64,000 nucleotides of DNA from Amycolatopsis tolypomycina (GCF_900105945.1 NZ_FNSO01000004.1:8064001-8128000), one strand, 5' to 3'; numbered from the stretch's first letter, positions 15,975-25,190 are shown. A program made the numbers and translations. Notes: generated from the sequence alone by a model not told the origin.

Positions 15975-18704
15975 ATGGCCAACAAAGCAGCCGAGCAACG
16001 CAACCGGGTCGAAACCGCACTGGACCGCGTCCGCCATCAGATCGGACTGGTGCTGGGCGCGGCGGCCGGGGCGCGCCAAGCCGCGGAGGCCGATCTCGCC
16101 AAGCTCCAGCTGGAGCAGGAGATCGTCAAGGTCGGCATGAACCACGCCAGTGCCGAGCAGCAGAACGAGTGGGCCAAGCACCCGGCCGCGCACGAAGTGT
16201 TCGGCGCGCTCGGCACCGTGCGAAGCGCTTTCTACACCGACTGGAGCCAGGGCCCGGCCACCCTCCGGGACCTGGTCGCGCAGAACGCACCCGGCCCGGC
16301 CGGGCTGCCGCCGGGCGACTGGCTCGGCACCGTCGGGCACAACGCCGGCCTGACGTCGCCGGGGCTGTGGCGCGTCGGCTCCGCCACGGCCGCCGGCGGC
16401 GACGCCACCCGGACGTTCGACGTCGCCGTCCCCCTGCTCGACGAGTCGCACCTGGCGATCACGTCGGCACCCAAGACGCGGCCCGCGATCGACGGCATCG
16501 TGCAGAACCTGCTCGTCCGCGTGCTTTCGACGTTCGAGCCCGGCACGGTCCGCGTGCACCTGTGGGACATCGGGCAGCTGACCGCGATCCTGCCCGACCT
16601 CTACCCGCTCAGCCACACCAGCGCGCTCTCCCTCTACGACCCGGGCCGGCTCGAGGACCTCCTCGACGAGCTGGCCGGGCACATCCGCCGCATCCACGCC
16701 AGCTGCATGTCCGCCGGGTTCACGTCGCTGCGGGAAATGCGGCAGAGGACCGGGCAGCGCGGCGAGCCGTTCCGGATCGTCGTGCTCTACGGCAACGGCG
16801 AGACCCTGGAACCCGAGCGCGCCCGCGACCTCAAGCGCGTCGCCAGCGGCGCGCTCGCCGCCGGCATCTGCCTGATCATGGTCGACGTGCCGACCGCGGT
16901 GAGCGCCCCGGTCGAGACGCTCAGCCTGCTCGACGACCGGCACGCGATCAGCAGCATGACCGGCACCGACCTGGTCGTCGACCTCGATCCGCCGATGCCG
17001 TCCGCGCAGGTGATCCGCGCGATCGACAAGATCGCCAAGGCGCTGATCGCCAAGCAGGGTGGGCCGCGGTCCTTCGACGACCTCCTGCCCGCGGAGCTCG
17101 GCCGGGAGAACTCGGCGCGCGAGCTGCGGGCCCCGGTCGGGTTCTTCGAAGGCGAGCCGGTCGAGGTCGTCATCGGCGACGCGAGCCCGCACGCCCTGAT
17201 CGGCGGACCGTCCGGTTCGGGCAAGACGAACTTCCTGTACGCGCTGCTCGGCAGCCTCGCCGCGCGGTACGACCCCGGCGAGCTGGCGCTGTACCTGCTG
17301 GACTTCAAGGAAGGCGTCTCGTTCGCCGGGCTGGCGCCGGGCCGCAAGGACGCGAGCTGGCTGCCGCACGCGCGGCTCGTCGGGGTCAACGTCAACACCG
17401 ACCGCGAGTTCGGCCTGGCGCTGCTGCGGTTCCTCGCCGACGAGCTGCGCCGCCGGTCCGCGGCCGCGAAGGAGCACGAGGTCACGAACCTCGCCGACCT
17501 CCGCGAAGCCGACCCGGGCGGGCACTGGCCGCGGATCGTCGCGGTGATCGACGAGTTCCAGTACCTGTTCGCCGGCCGCGACCAGGTGACGAACACGGCG
17601 ACGCAGCTGCTCGAGGACATCGCGCGGCGCGGCCGTTCGCAGGGCATCCACATGGTGCTGGCCAGCCAGGACGTCGCCGGCATCGAGGCGTTCTGGGGCA
17701 AGCCGGCGGTGTTCGAGCAGTGCACGCTGCGGATCGCGATGCCTAAGGCGCGGCGCGTGCTGGCCGAGACGAACAACGCCGCGGTGTCGGCGCCGAAGTG
17801 GCACGCGGTGATCAACCACGACTCCGGCGTCGCGCACGGCAACCAGCTGGCCCACATCCCGGACGCGAGCAGCAAGAACGTGTTCGTCCGGCTGCAGCAC
17901 CGGCTGTGGGAGGCGTACGCGGGCCACTTCCCGCGGCCGCGCCTGTTCGACGGCGCGCACCAGCCGGTGCTGGAACGGTTCCCGGCGTACCTCGACCTCA
18001 AGCCGAACTCGAAGCCGCGGGCCCTGCTGGGCCAGTCGATCGACGTCACCGAGACGGCGTGCGGCGTCGACCTGCCGCGGGCGCCGGGCCGCAACGTCGC
18101 GGTGCTCGGCTCGGCGACCGCCGAAGCACTGTCCATCATGGACTCGTCGGCACGGTCGCTGGCCCGCCAGTACGAACCCGGCGAAGTCGAGTTCATCCTG
18201 AGCTGCCCGATCGAGGCGTGCGCCCCGGCCGCGCTCGAGCTCACGGACCGGTTGCGGGAAGACGGTCACGCGGCGTCGCTGGTGGAGGACCTGACCGGCG
18301 TGCTGGAGTCGATGACGGGCTCGATGACCGGCGGCGCGAAGGTGCTGCTGCTGTACGGCGTCGACGCGGCGCTGCCGGCACTGGAGGCGAAGGCGGTCGG
18401 CCAGCTCAAGAGCGGCCTCGACCACCTGCGGGTGGTGCTCAAGCAGGGGCCGGGCCACGGCATCCACACGATCGGCTGGTGGCGCAGCATCGCCCGGCTC
18501 AAGGACACGCTGGGCTTCGGCGGCACCGACGACATCGGCACGTGGGCGGCGCTGGACGTCCAGGGCAACGAGCTGTCACCGTTCGCGGCGGGCCAGGTGG
18601 TGCACTGGTCGCCGCGCCCGGGCCGCGCGCTGTTCTTCGACCGCACCACCCACGGCGCACCCGAAGTGATCATCCCGTTCCAGCGTCCGGAGAACGACCG
18701 ATGA
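15975..18704 (+). CDS. FtsK/SpoIIIE-family ATPase
   Basis: 909 residues. The N-terminal 380 residues are helical and alpha/beta without transmembrane helices; then one canonical motor domain has Walker A GGPSGSGKT (410-418, Lys417) and Walker B VAVIDEF (Asp526-Glu527), plus the sensor stretch ARRGRSQGIHMVLASQDVAG. The C-terminal 300 residues are a degenerate ATPase-like fold. ESX EccC proteins are membrane-bound with three motor domains, so this is a soluble relative. The ATG at 15975 has GGGGA 5 nt upstream; a TTG at 15963 is weaker. Overlap with the next gene (ATGA) implies coupling. Its likely job is to move helical substrates such as the WXG100-like proteins nearby. Confidence 0.9.
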   Translation: MANKAAEQRNRVETALDRVRHQIGLVLGAAAGARQAAEADLAKLQLEQEIVKVGMNHASAEQQNEWAKHPAAHEVFGALGTVRSAFYTDWSQGPATLRDLVAQNAPGPAGLPPGDWLGTVGHNAGLTSPGLWRVGSATAAGGDATRTFDVAVPLLDESHLAITSAPKTRPAIDGIVQNLLVRVLSTFEPGTVRVHLWDIGQLTAILPDLYPLSHTSALSLYDPGRLEDLLDELAGHIRRIHASCMSAGFTSLREMRQRTGQRGEPFRIVVLYGNGETLEPERARDLKRVASGALAAGICLIMVDVPTAVSAPVETLSLLDDRHAISSMTGTDLVVDLDPPMPSAQVIRAIDKIAKALIAKQGGPRSFDDLLPAELGRENSARELRAPVGFFEGEPVEVVIGDASPHALIGGPSGSGKTNFLYALLGSLAARYDPGELALYLLDFKEGVSFAGLAPGRKDASWLPHARLVGVNVNTDREFGLALLRFLADELRRRSAAAKEHEVTNLADLREADPGGHWPRIVAVIDEFQYLFAGRDQVTNTATQLLEDIARRGRSQGIHMVLASQDVAGIEAFWGKPAVFEQCTLRIAMPKARRVLAETNNAAVSAPKWHAVINHDSGVAHGNQLAHIPDASSKNVFVRLQHRLWEAYAGHFPRPRLFDGAHQPVLERFPAYLDLKPNSKPRALLGQSIDVTETACGVDLPRAPGRNVAVLGSATAEALSIMDSSARSLARQYEPGEVEFILSCPIEACAPAALELTDRLREDGHAASLVEDLTGVLESMTGSMTGGAKVLLLYGVDAALPALEAKAVGQLKSGLDHLRVVLKQGPGHGIHTIGWWRSIARLKDTLGFGGTDDIGTWAALDVQGNELSPFAAGQVVHWSPRPGRALFFDRTTHGAPEVIIPFQRPENDR

Positions 18705-19105
18705 CCGACGACGCCACCGCGGCCATGCGGTACAAGGAGATCATCGCCCTTTCCCGCGGCTCGGCGGAGAACCTGCGCGCGTGGGAGCTCGCCCGCGCGG
18801 AGGCCCTGACCACGGAGATCGAGGAAGCCGAGGCGGCAATCGAGGCGGCGACCGAGCGCGAGACGAGGGCGGCCGAGCGGGCAACGCGCTGGTGGAAGAT
18901 GGCGCTGCACAACATCCAGGGCCTGACGTGGCTCACCCCGGGCGACGACCCCCGCCCGGTCCCGACCGCGCGGGCGGCGTACCTGGAGCGGTACCTCGAG
19001 GAGGTCAAGCCGAGCTACCAGGAGCTGGTGCAGGCGGTGCTGGCGCTCGGGTGGCGGGCCAAGCGGGCGGCGGCGAAGCAGCGCGGGGAGCAGCCACCGG
19101 TTTAG
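18701..19105 (+). CDS. Coiled-coil protein at the end of the FtsK operon
   Basis: 134 residues. A long charged helix (residues 20-65, EALTTEIEEAEAAIEAATER) is followed by RWWKMALHNIQGLTWLTPGD and a second helix with a basic end (KRAAAKQRGEQPPV). No signal peptide. It overlaps the ATPase stop by 4 bp, so a partner or regulator of that ATPase is likely. No family was recognised. Its stop is 6 bp from the convergent YbaB-like gene. Confidence 0.82.
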   Translation: MTDDATAAMRYKEIIALSRGSAENLRAWELARAEALTTEIEEAEAAIEAATERETRAAERATRWWKMALHNIQGLTWLTPGDDPRPVPTARAAYLERYLEEVKPSYQELVQAVLALGWRAKRAAAKQRGEQPPV

Positions 19106-19111
19106 CGGGTT

Positions 19112-19537
19112 TCAGACGTCGAAGACGGTGTCGTAGGGATCGTCGTCGTCCACGGGCGCCGGCCGCCGCTGCTGCTGTTGCTGTTGTTGCGGCGGAGGCA
19201 CGCGCAGGGGTTGCGGCGCATGCCCGGCCAGCGGTGGCGCTTGCCCAGCCGGCTGCGGCACACCCAGCCGACCCCCGGCGGCAACGGCCTCCCGGATGGC
19301 GGCGGTGATCGTCCGGCTGAGCGTCCCGGCGTCGAACCGCATGGCTTCGGGCGCAAGCCGCACTTCGCTGACCACCCCACCAGGCCCGGCCAGCACGGTG
19401 ACAACCCGATCCGGCGAGACGACGGTCGTGTGGCCGCTTCCCGCGATGCCCGCCAGGAGACGCTGGTTTTCGGCCTTGCGGTCTTCGATCTGCTTGAGCT
19501 GCCAGCGCATTTCCTCGATCAGCTGGTCGTTGTTCAT
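19112..19537 (-). CDS. YbaB/EbfC-family nucleoid-associated-like protein with Gln/Pro tail
   Basis: 141 residues. The first 85 match the YbaB/EbfC pattern: N-terminal helix (LIEEMRWQLKQIEDRKAENQ), then VVTVLAGPGGVVSEVRLAPE and a C-terminal helix. A low-complexity tail follows (PPLAGHAPQPLRVPPPQ, seven Gln in a row, ending DDDDPYDTVFDV). YbaB-like genes accompany ESX-like loci in actinobacteria. It is the last gene of the minus-strand operon. The Gln run comes from CAG/CAA repeats. Confidence 0.85.
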   Translation of the reverse strand: MNNDQLIEEMRWQLKQIEDRKAENQRLLAGIAGSGHTTVVSPDRVVTVLAGPGGVVSEVRLAPEAMRFDAGTLSRTITAAIREAVAAGGRLGVPQPAGQAPPLAGHAPQPLRVPPPQQQQQQQRRPAPVDDDDPYDTVFDV

Positions 19538-19952
19538 GGCCTCCCCTGGTGCCGCATGAATGCGTAGAACTTCTGGTTCTGCTGGGCCTGCCGTCCAGAT
19601 ACGCCGCGACCTCCCGCAGGAGCGGATTCCCCGCGAACGCCGTCTGCGGCGCGCCGAGCGTGAACTCGTACCGCAGCGCCTGCCCGTTCGGGGTCATGGC
19701 GTAGCCGCGGGCCTGAGCCGTGCCGAGCACGTCCGGCACGGTCAACGGACAGTCGGCGTAGGGAACGTGGACGAGCGGACGGCCGTCGAGCTGCTGGACG
19801 AGTTGCTGGATGCGGGCGCGCCGCGTCTTCTCCAGCCTGTTCTTCACGAAGAGGAACACGCCGATGGCAGTAAGGGCGATGCCGACGAAGACCGCGAGTG
19901 TCCCGAAGTACTCCGCGTCGCTTCCGGTGAACTTCGAGCCGGCGATGATCAC
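19534..19952 (-). CDS. Single-helix membrane protein with apparent frameshift
   Basis: GTG 19952 begins IIAGSKFTGSDAEYFGTLAV, a transmembrane helix (about 15-32), then a cytoplasmic domain sharing QLDGR, RGY and YEF landmarks with the next protein upstream. After residue 120 (AAYLDG, 19590-19592) the frame runs on without a stop into the neighbouring gene. Restoring one missing base there gives QAQQNQKFYAFMRHQGRP and a TGA at 19534-19536 that overlaps the next ATG, exactly like the other junctions of this operon. So the gene is frameshifted by a 1-base deletion, a sequence error, or programmed shifting. Confidence 0.7.
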
Positions 19953-20272
19953 GCGTACCTCCCCGGCTGGTGCGGAGTGTGGACGAACTCGTAGTACTTC
20001 ATGACCTGGTGGTCGATCAGCGAGTAACCCCGGCTGTGCGCAACCCGGAGCAGGTCCTCTCGCGACAACCCGATTTCCATCTTCCGGATGCACACCTGGC
20101 TCCGGCCGTCCAGTTGCGCGGCCAAGCGCGCCATTTGCTCCTCGCTCGACTTCGTCGAACGCACCGCGCGGACGATCGTCAACGTCAGACCGGCGACGAC
20201 CACCATGCCCATCAGGACGAGGAAGATCACCCGGGTGCCCCCGTCCGAGTCGGCTGCCAGCGTGCCGATCAC
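19949..20272 (-). CDS. Single-helix membrane protein, paralogue of its neighbour
   Basis: 107 residues. One transmembrane helix (about 15-35, VIFLVLMGMVVVAGLTLTIV) is followed by a basic stretch and a domain with LAAQLDGRSQV, RGYSL and KYYEFVHT, the landmarks shared with the protein encoded at 19534-19952. GTG 20272 overlaps the upstream stop (GTGA), and its own stop overlaps the next GTG in the same way. No known family was recognised; a membrane anchor for the cluster is plausible. Confidence 0.82.
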   Translation of the reverse strand: MIGTLAADSDGGTRVIFLVLMGMVVVAGLTLTIVRAVRSTKSSEEQMARLAAQLDGRSQVCIRKMEIGLSREDLLRVAHSRGYSLIDHQVMKYYEFVHTPHQPGRYA

Positions 20273-20844
20273 GACGGTTCCTCGCTGCGAAGGCTCCAGG
20301 CCACCTTGGCTGTGACCTCGGCGACCGCGGGCCAGGCGTCTTCCGACTCGGCCACCACCGACAGGATCACCACGGACCGGCCGTCCGGGAGCGGGATCTG
20401 GTATTCGGCCTTGATCTGGGTGCGCACGTCCCGTTCGGGCAGGTGGAACTCACCCCCGCTGATCGCGACGATCGCCGGCCCGATCGGCAGCCGCACCGGC
20501 TGGACGACCGCGCGCTTGTGGCGGCCGCGGTACTCCGCGGCCAGCGCCGCCACCAGGGCTTCGCGGCTGCCGGGCGCGGTGTCGGGCCACTGCGCCACGC
20601 CGAGCGTCAGGGTGGCGACATCACCCTTTCGAGTCCCGACGGCGAACTTGCCGAACACGCGGATGCCGTTGGCCTGCATGGTCGGCACGAGAGCCATGAG
20701 GTAGCTGCCGAACTCCTCGACGGACTTCCCGGCCCCGGCGGCCGTATTCTCGGCCACCATCCAGGCGTGACGGCGGTTCATCCTGTCGTCGCTGCCCACC
20801 GGCATGCCCGAGAACCCGGGCGGCAGGTCGATCTGCAGAGGCAT
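20269..20844 (-). CDS. Hypothetical protein of the WXG100/FtsK cluster
   Basis: 191 residues from ATG 20844, which shares one base with the upstream stop (TGATG) and has GAGG about 10 nt before it; a GTG at 20853 would add 3 residues. It reads as a soluble alpha/beta protein (PLQIDLPPGFSGMP; VATLTLGVAQWPD; SGGEFHLPERD; GRSVVILSVVAESEDAWPA) with no signal or helix. EspG-like chaperones occupy such positions in ESX loci, but there is no recognisable EspG motif here. Confidence 0.8.
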   Translation of the reverse strand: MPLQIDLPPGFSGMPVGSDDRMNRRHAWMVAENTAAGAGKSVEEFGSYLMALVPTMQANGIRVFGKFAVGTRKGDVATLTLGVAQWPDTAPGSREALVAALAAEYRGRHKRAVVQPVRLPIGPAIVAISGGEFHLPERDVRTQIKAEYQIPLPDGRSVVILSVVAESEDAWPAVAEVTAKVAWSLRSEEPS

Positions 20845-22046
20845 CAGTTCCACACCTCGTCTTCCGCCCGCTCACGTCGGCGCTCCGGCGTGTTATCGGC
20901 CTGCATCCCTGCGTCGGCGGCGTTGGTCACCGCAACCACCGCCCACGGAGCAGGGCCCGCGACGAGCGTGCCGGCCACGACGGCCGCCTGGCCCATGTCC
21001 TTCGGCACCCAGTAGTTCTGGAAGTCGTCCCAAGGGCTCTCGAAGTCTTTACCACCCACCCCCTCACCAACCGCCTGGTCGGCGAGCAAGCCGTAGCTTG
21101 CCACCTTGATCGCGGCGTCGGGAACCAGCGGGATCAGCCCGGCCAGCGAGGTGCCCGCGCCTGCCAGGTCGAAGATCAACGTCTCCGATGCCACGTCGGC
21201 GCCTGCCGACTTGGCGAGGGCATGACCGCCGAGTGCACCGAGACCCAAACCAGTGGCGACGAGGCTCGCGACCTCGTCCGCCGGGGGTGGCAGGCAATCG
21301 CTCACGACGCCGAGGCCGTTGCCGATGTCGCCCACTACATCGGAGAGCTTCGAGATCAGCTCCGCGTGGTCCTGGACGAAGTTCCACGCCTGCTCAGCGC
21401 CATCGACCAGCGTGTCCGCCAAGCCACCGATGACCCCGACAACCGCTCCGGACAGCTTGTCGAGCAGGTCCGGCTCGTCCGGCGCCAGCTCCTTCGCCTT
21501 CCGCAGCTGGTCGGCGACCCGGCCCGCGGCCTCCGCGTGCTCCTGCTGAAGCTGCTTCGCCGCATCTTGGACGTTCTGGCAGCCATCGATGGCGGTCTGG
21601 AGCTGCTGACCGGCGTTGTCCAGCAGGCGCTGGGCGAGCTGCAGGGACTGCTGATCCGGGAACGTCCGGTTGGCCAGCGCCAGGTCCGGGTTCGCCCGCG
21701 CCTGCTCCGCCGCCTGGGCCGCCGCCTCGGCGCGGGCCTCCAGTTCCGCTGCGCGTTTCTGCAGGTCACCGAGGTCTTGGGCCCACTTCTCGAGCGCGTC
21801 GGCCGCCTCGCCCATCGACCTGGCCGCGCCCTCGAGGTACTGCGGCAATGGCCCTAGGCGGCGCGCGAACGCCTCGCTCGCCTCGCCCTGCCAGATGCCC
21901 TGCTTCCGGACGATCCGGCGCAGCGAATCATCCGCCTCGGTCAGGTCCTTGCTCACCGCGCGGTACTTGCCCGCCAGGTCGGTGATGCCGTCGAGGTCGC
22001 CGGGTGCCGGGTCGAAGCCCAGGGCCGGGAAGTCGCGGGCGCTCAT
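20844..22046 (-). CDS. WXG100-like N-terminal domain protein, putative secreted substrate
   Basis: 400 residues. The N-terminal 120 residues form the WXG100 helical hairpin, with the turn IWQGEASEAFARRL. A long Ala/Gln/Glu helical region follows (to about 190), then a hydrophobic, Gly/Ala-rich segment (230-330, LVATGLGLGALGGHALAKSA) and an acidic/basic end (NTPERRRERAEDEVW). LXG/WXG toxin-like substrates of type VII systems share this plan, but no catalytic toxin motif is visible. It overlaps both neighbours. Confidence 0.82.
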   Translation of the reverse strand: MSARDFPALGFDPAPGDLDGITDLAGKYRAVSKDLTEADDSLRRIVRKQGIWQGEASEAFARRLGPLPQYLEGAARSMGEAADALEKWAQDLGDLQKRAAELEARAEAAAQAAEQARANPDLALANRTFPDQQSLQLAQRLLDNAGQQLQTAIDGCQNVQDAAKQLQQEHAEAAGRVADQLRKAKELAPDEPDLLDKLSGAVVGVIGGLADTLVDGAEQAWNFVQDHAELISKLSDVVGDIGNGLGVVSDCLPPPADEVASLVATGLGLGALGGHALAKSAGADVASETLIFDLAGAGTSLAGLIPLVPDAAIKVASYGLLADQAVGEGVGGKDFESPWDDFQNYWVPKDMGQAAVVAGTLVAGPAPWAVVAVTNAADAGMQADNTPERRRERAEDEVWN

Positions 22047-22594
22047 CGGTCGAGGCCGTTCAGGATGTCGGTGATGCCGCCCGTCGCGCCGCCGCCGACC
22101 GGACCGTCACCCGGGTCGGCGCCCGCCGGGCCTTCGCGGCCGGCCGGCCGATCGATCCCCGGCACACCGCCGCCGGCCTGACCATCGCCCAGGTCGGCGC
22201 CCGGCGACGCGAGGTCGTCGATCCCGCGCACCCCGCCGGTGTACCCGCCACCCACCGGGCCGCCGGCCGGCTGCCCGATCCGCGGGTGGTCCCCCTTCAC
22301 CCCGCCCGTCGGGTCCAGCTCGCCACTGAACTGGGCCTCGATCCGCTCGTACTTCTCCTTCGCCGCCTTCAGCCGCTCCGCCACCCCCGAAGCCGCCTCG
22401 CCCAGGCGTCCGATCCCGAAACCCCACGCCTCCTCGAACTCGACGCCGGCCTTGCCCAGCTCGGCCGTCCCCAAGGAGCCGAACGCCCCGCCGCCGCCGA
22501 GCTTCTTGTTGGCGTCGGCCATCCGGCCCGCCGCCGTGTCGAGTTCGCCGATGAGCTTGCCCAGCTCGTCGATCTTGACCGCGTATCCGTCCAT
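22043..22594 (-). CDS. WXG100-superfamily protein with Gly/Pro-rich tail
   Basis: 183 residues. The first 95 form a helical hairpin of WXG100/ESAT-6 type (YAVKIDELGKLIGELDTAAG; turn near EEAWGFGIGRLGEAASG; second helix ending KYERIEAQFSG). The tail is almost only Gly, Pro, Asp and Ala. It is the first gene of the minus-strand operon and overlaps the next by ATGA. It probably pairs with the 400-residue WXG-like protein as a heterodimer, as EsxA/EsxB do. Confidence 0.85.
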   Translation of the reverse strand: MDGYAVKIDELGKLIGELDTAAGRMADANKKLGGGGAFGSLGTAELGKAGVEFEEAWGFGIGRLGEAASGVAERLKAAKEKYERIEAQFSGELDPTGGVKGDHPRIGQPAGGPVGGGYTGGVRGIDDLASPGADLGDGQAGGGVPGIDRPAGREGPAGADPGDGPVGGGATGGITDILNGLDR

Positions 22595-22673
22595 CTCACC
22601 CTCCCCTGTCCAACCTAAGACGGCCGTCGACGCTCCGCGGTTCCATGGTCACCCATCGGAGTGGAGACGAGAA

Positions 22674-22709
22674 AGGCCACCACCGGGCGAAGCGCCCGAA
22701 TGGTGGCCT
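22674..22709 (-). terminator. Two-part hairpin terminator after the nuclease gene
   Basis: AGGCCACCA (22674-22682) pairs with TGGTGGCCT (22701-22709), and an inner GGGCG/CGCCC stem forms a second helix. On the minus strand it runs into TTTCTC, matching the end of the nuclease gene at 22722. Confidence 0.75.
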
Positions 22710-22721
22710 GTCCGCCGAAAA

Positions 22722-25190
22722 CTACTTCTTCCCGAACACCTGGTCCAGCCAGTCGAGGAAGTCGTTGAACCCGTCCTCGATCGGGTTCCCGGCACCCGGC
22801 CGGAACCGGATCACCTGCGGGTCGTGGTCGCTGGCCTGGTCCGCGAACTCCGCGTTGATGTGGACGACGTCGTAGTCCACCCCGCGCAGCGCCCGCGACG
22901 CCAGGATGTGGTCCAGCACCTGGGACTGTCCCTCGAACACGTAGCTGTACCGCTCGGCTTCGGGCACCGACGCGATCAGGTCCTTCAGCGCGCCACCCGC
23001 GGTGAGCGTCTGGACCGCCGGCGAGAACGGGTAGTCGTTCAGGTCGCCCGCCACGACGATGTTCGCGTTGCGGTCCGCCGCCAGCAACGCGTCCACGAAC
23101 CCGCGCAGCACCGTCGCCTGCTTCGCCCGCTGCACCTCGGAGCTGCGCGCCGGCGGCTGGAACCGGCCGTGCGTCGGCTGGTCGCCGCCCTTGGAGTTGA
23201 AGTGGTTGGCGATGACGAACACCGTGCGGCCCTTGAAGACGAACTCGCCTGCCAGTGGCTTCCGGCTCGCCGTCCACGCCTCGTTCGCGGGGTCGACGCG
23301 GCCCGGCGACACCGTCAGGTGCGCCTTGCCGTGCTCGCGGACGACGCCGACGGCCGTCGTCGGCGTCCCACCCGGACGGTCCACAAAGGACACACGGGCC
23401 GGGTTGAACAGGAACGCCACCCGGATGTTGCCGCCCGGCTGGCCGCCGTCGGCGTCGTCGACCGGGTCGATCTCACGCCACTCGTAGCGCGGGCCGCCCT
23501 TCGCGACGATCGCGTCGGTGAACCGCTGCAGCGTCTGGTCGGCCGCGACGACGGTGTCGTTCGCCGGCCCGTTGTTGTCCTGGATCTCTTCCAGGTTCAC
23601 GATGTCCGGCGTCGCGAGGTGGGTCACGATCGCGTCGGCGAGCCGGTCGAACTTCGCCTGGGTGTCCACAGGGGACAGATTTTCGACGTTGTACGTCGCG
23701 ACGGCGAGCTCGCCGGTCCGCTGCTTGCGCGTGGTCTCCTGCGCGAGCCCGTTGTCCTTTTCGGTCCCGAGCACGCTCGCGAACAGCGTGTAGCCGCCGA
23801 AGTCGTCGTACTCGACCGGGCCCGACGTGGTGCCGGTCAGCACGTCACCGACGTTGAGCTTCGGGAACGGCCGCTCGGCGAACGGGATCAGCGACGACAC
23901 CTTCATGACGCCGCTGTTGAGCTGGTCGTACCCGAGGTAGACGCTGCCGCCGCGCGCCGACTTGTGCTGGTCCGGCTTCGACGTCACGTACAGCTCGTTG
24001 AACGAGTTCGTCGGGCCGACCACCCGCGCGTCGCTGATCGACACGATCTCGCTCTCGTGCGCCTCCCAGAAGTCCAGCGCGTACTTCGACGGCTCCAGCG
24101 CCAGCGGTTCGATGTTCCCGCCGGGCGAAGGCGCGTACGTCGTCGGCACGGTGTCCGGGTTCAGCACAGTCGGCGCCGGCAGGGCGTTCCCCTGCGAGCC
24201 GACCGTCCACTGTGCACCGGTCAGCTCGGTCAGCGACTGGAAGTTCGACGTCGCCGGCGCGTCCGGGTAGAACTCGCGGACGGTACCGGTCGCGGTCACC
24301 GCGTCACCGACCGCGACGGCCGGGCTGGTGGAGCCGGTGAAGACGAACAGGCCCTCGCTGGTGCGCGGGTCGCTGTCCGGGTTCGGGTCGGTCAGCCAGA
24401 ACCCGCGCTGCGAGCCGAACGTCCGGGTCGCGGTGACGACGCCGGTGACGTCGCCGACCTTCTTGTCCTTGAAGGGCGAAATCCGCGTGGTGCCCTGGAT
24501 GTCGTGGATCTTCGCCGGGGTCGGCGCCGGGCCGGGGTCCCCGCCGGTCGACTCGCCCGCGGTGTTGGTCGGGGTCGGCTCGCCGACGGTGAAGTCGGCG
24601 GCGTTGTCGTCGGTGTCGGCGAGCGCCGTGCCGCGCGCGACGGACGTCGTGTTCGACGGCGCCGCGGTCGGGTTGCCCTCGCGCACGGTCGCGGTGCCGA
24701 AGCCGACGAGGTCCTTGATCCGGCTGTCGGCGGCGCAGTCGGCCGCGGTCTTGCAGGTCAACGCGGTGGTGCCGGAGACGAGGGCGATCGTGCCCGCGGT
24801 GGCCGACAGCGCGATCGCGCCGGTCGCGTCCGGCGTCGGCAGGGCGACGGTGCCGCCGGATCCCTTGCTCTCGGCGACGAGGTAGCGCCCGCCCGGCGCC
24901 ACGCTGCCGGCCAGCGGCGTCACCTGCCAGGCGCTCGACGGGCTCGCCGAACCGGGCAGGTACTGGACGCTGAAGCCCGCCAGGCTCGCGGCGGCCGCGC
25001 CGCGGTTGGCGAGCTCGACGAAGTCGCTGGTGAGCGTCGCGCCGGAGTTGCCACCGCCGCCGTAGACCTCGGCGATGACCGCGTCGGCGCTGGGTGCGGC
25101 GAGCGCGGCCGGTGCGGCCACGCCGCCGAGCACCAGGCCCGACGCGACGGCCACCGTGAAGGCGGCCTTGGATCTGTGGGTCTTGGTCAC
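22722..25190 (-). CDS. Secreted ExeM/NucH-type endonuclease with lamin-tail domain
   Basis: 822 residues. A Sec signal (about 1-30, LVLGGVAAPAALAAP) is followed by a lamin-tail domain (SADAVIAEVYGGGGN...DFVELANRG), an OB-like middle region and a C-terminal endonuclease/exonuclease/phosphatase domain. Catalytic motifs are NLEEIQD, GDLNDYPF and SDHDPQVI. It degrades extracellular DNA, releasing nutrients or phosphate. GTG 25190 is chosen because it directly begins the basic n-region and has AGGGG upstream; the frame continues open further upstream but without coding character. Confidence 0.92.
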   Translation of the reverse strand: MTKTHRSKAAFTVAVASGLVLGGVAAPAALAAPSADAVIAEVYGGGGNSGATLTSDFVELANRGAAAASLAGFSVQYLPGSASPSSAWQVTPLAGSVAPGGRYLVAESKGSGGTVALPTPDATGAIALSATAGTIALVSGTTALTCKTAADCAADSRIKDLVGFGTATVREGNPTAAPSNTTSVARGTALADTDDNAADFTVGEPTPTNTAGESTGGDPGPAPTPAKIHDIQGTTRISPFKDKKVGDVTGVVTATRTFGSQRGFWLTDPNPDSDPRTSEGLFVFTGSTSPAVAVGDAVTATGTVREFYPDAPATSNFQSLTELTGAQWTVGSQGNALPAPTVLNPDTVPTTYAPSPGGNIEPLALEPSKYALDFWEAHESEIVSISDARVVGPTNSFNELYVTSKPDQHKSARGGSVYLGYDQLNSGVMKVSSLIPFAERPFPKLNVGDVLTGTTSGPVEYDDFGGYTLFASVLGTEKDNGLAQETTRKQRTGELAVATYNVENLSPVDTQAKFDRLADAIVTHLATPDIVNLEEIQDNNGPANDTVVAADQTLQRFTDAIVAKGGPRYEWREIDPVDDADGGQPGGNIRVAFLFNPARVSFVDRPGGTPTTAVGVVREHGKAHLTVSPGRVDPANEAWTASRKPLAGEFVFKGRTVFVIANHFNSKGGDQPTHGRFQPPARSSEVQRAKQATVLRGFVDALLAADRNANIVVAGDLNDYPFSPAVQTLTAGGALKDLIASVPEAERYSYVFEGQSQVLDHILASRALRGVDYDVVHINAEFADQASDHDPQVIRFRPGAGNPIEDGFNDFLDWLDQVFGKK

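Noticed and set aside
15624..18467. A 947-codon minus-strand frame opposite the FtsK gene
   Set aside because: Shadow frame with composition typical of GC-rich antisense; the plus strand has Walker motifs.
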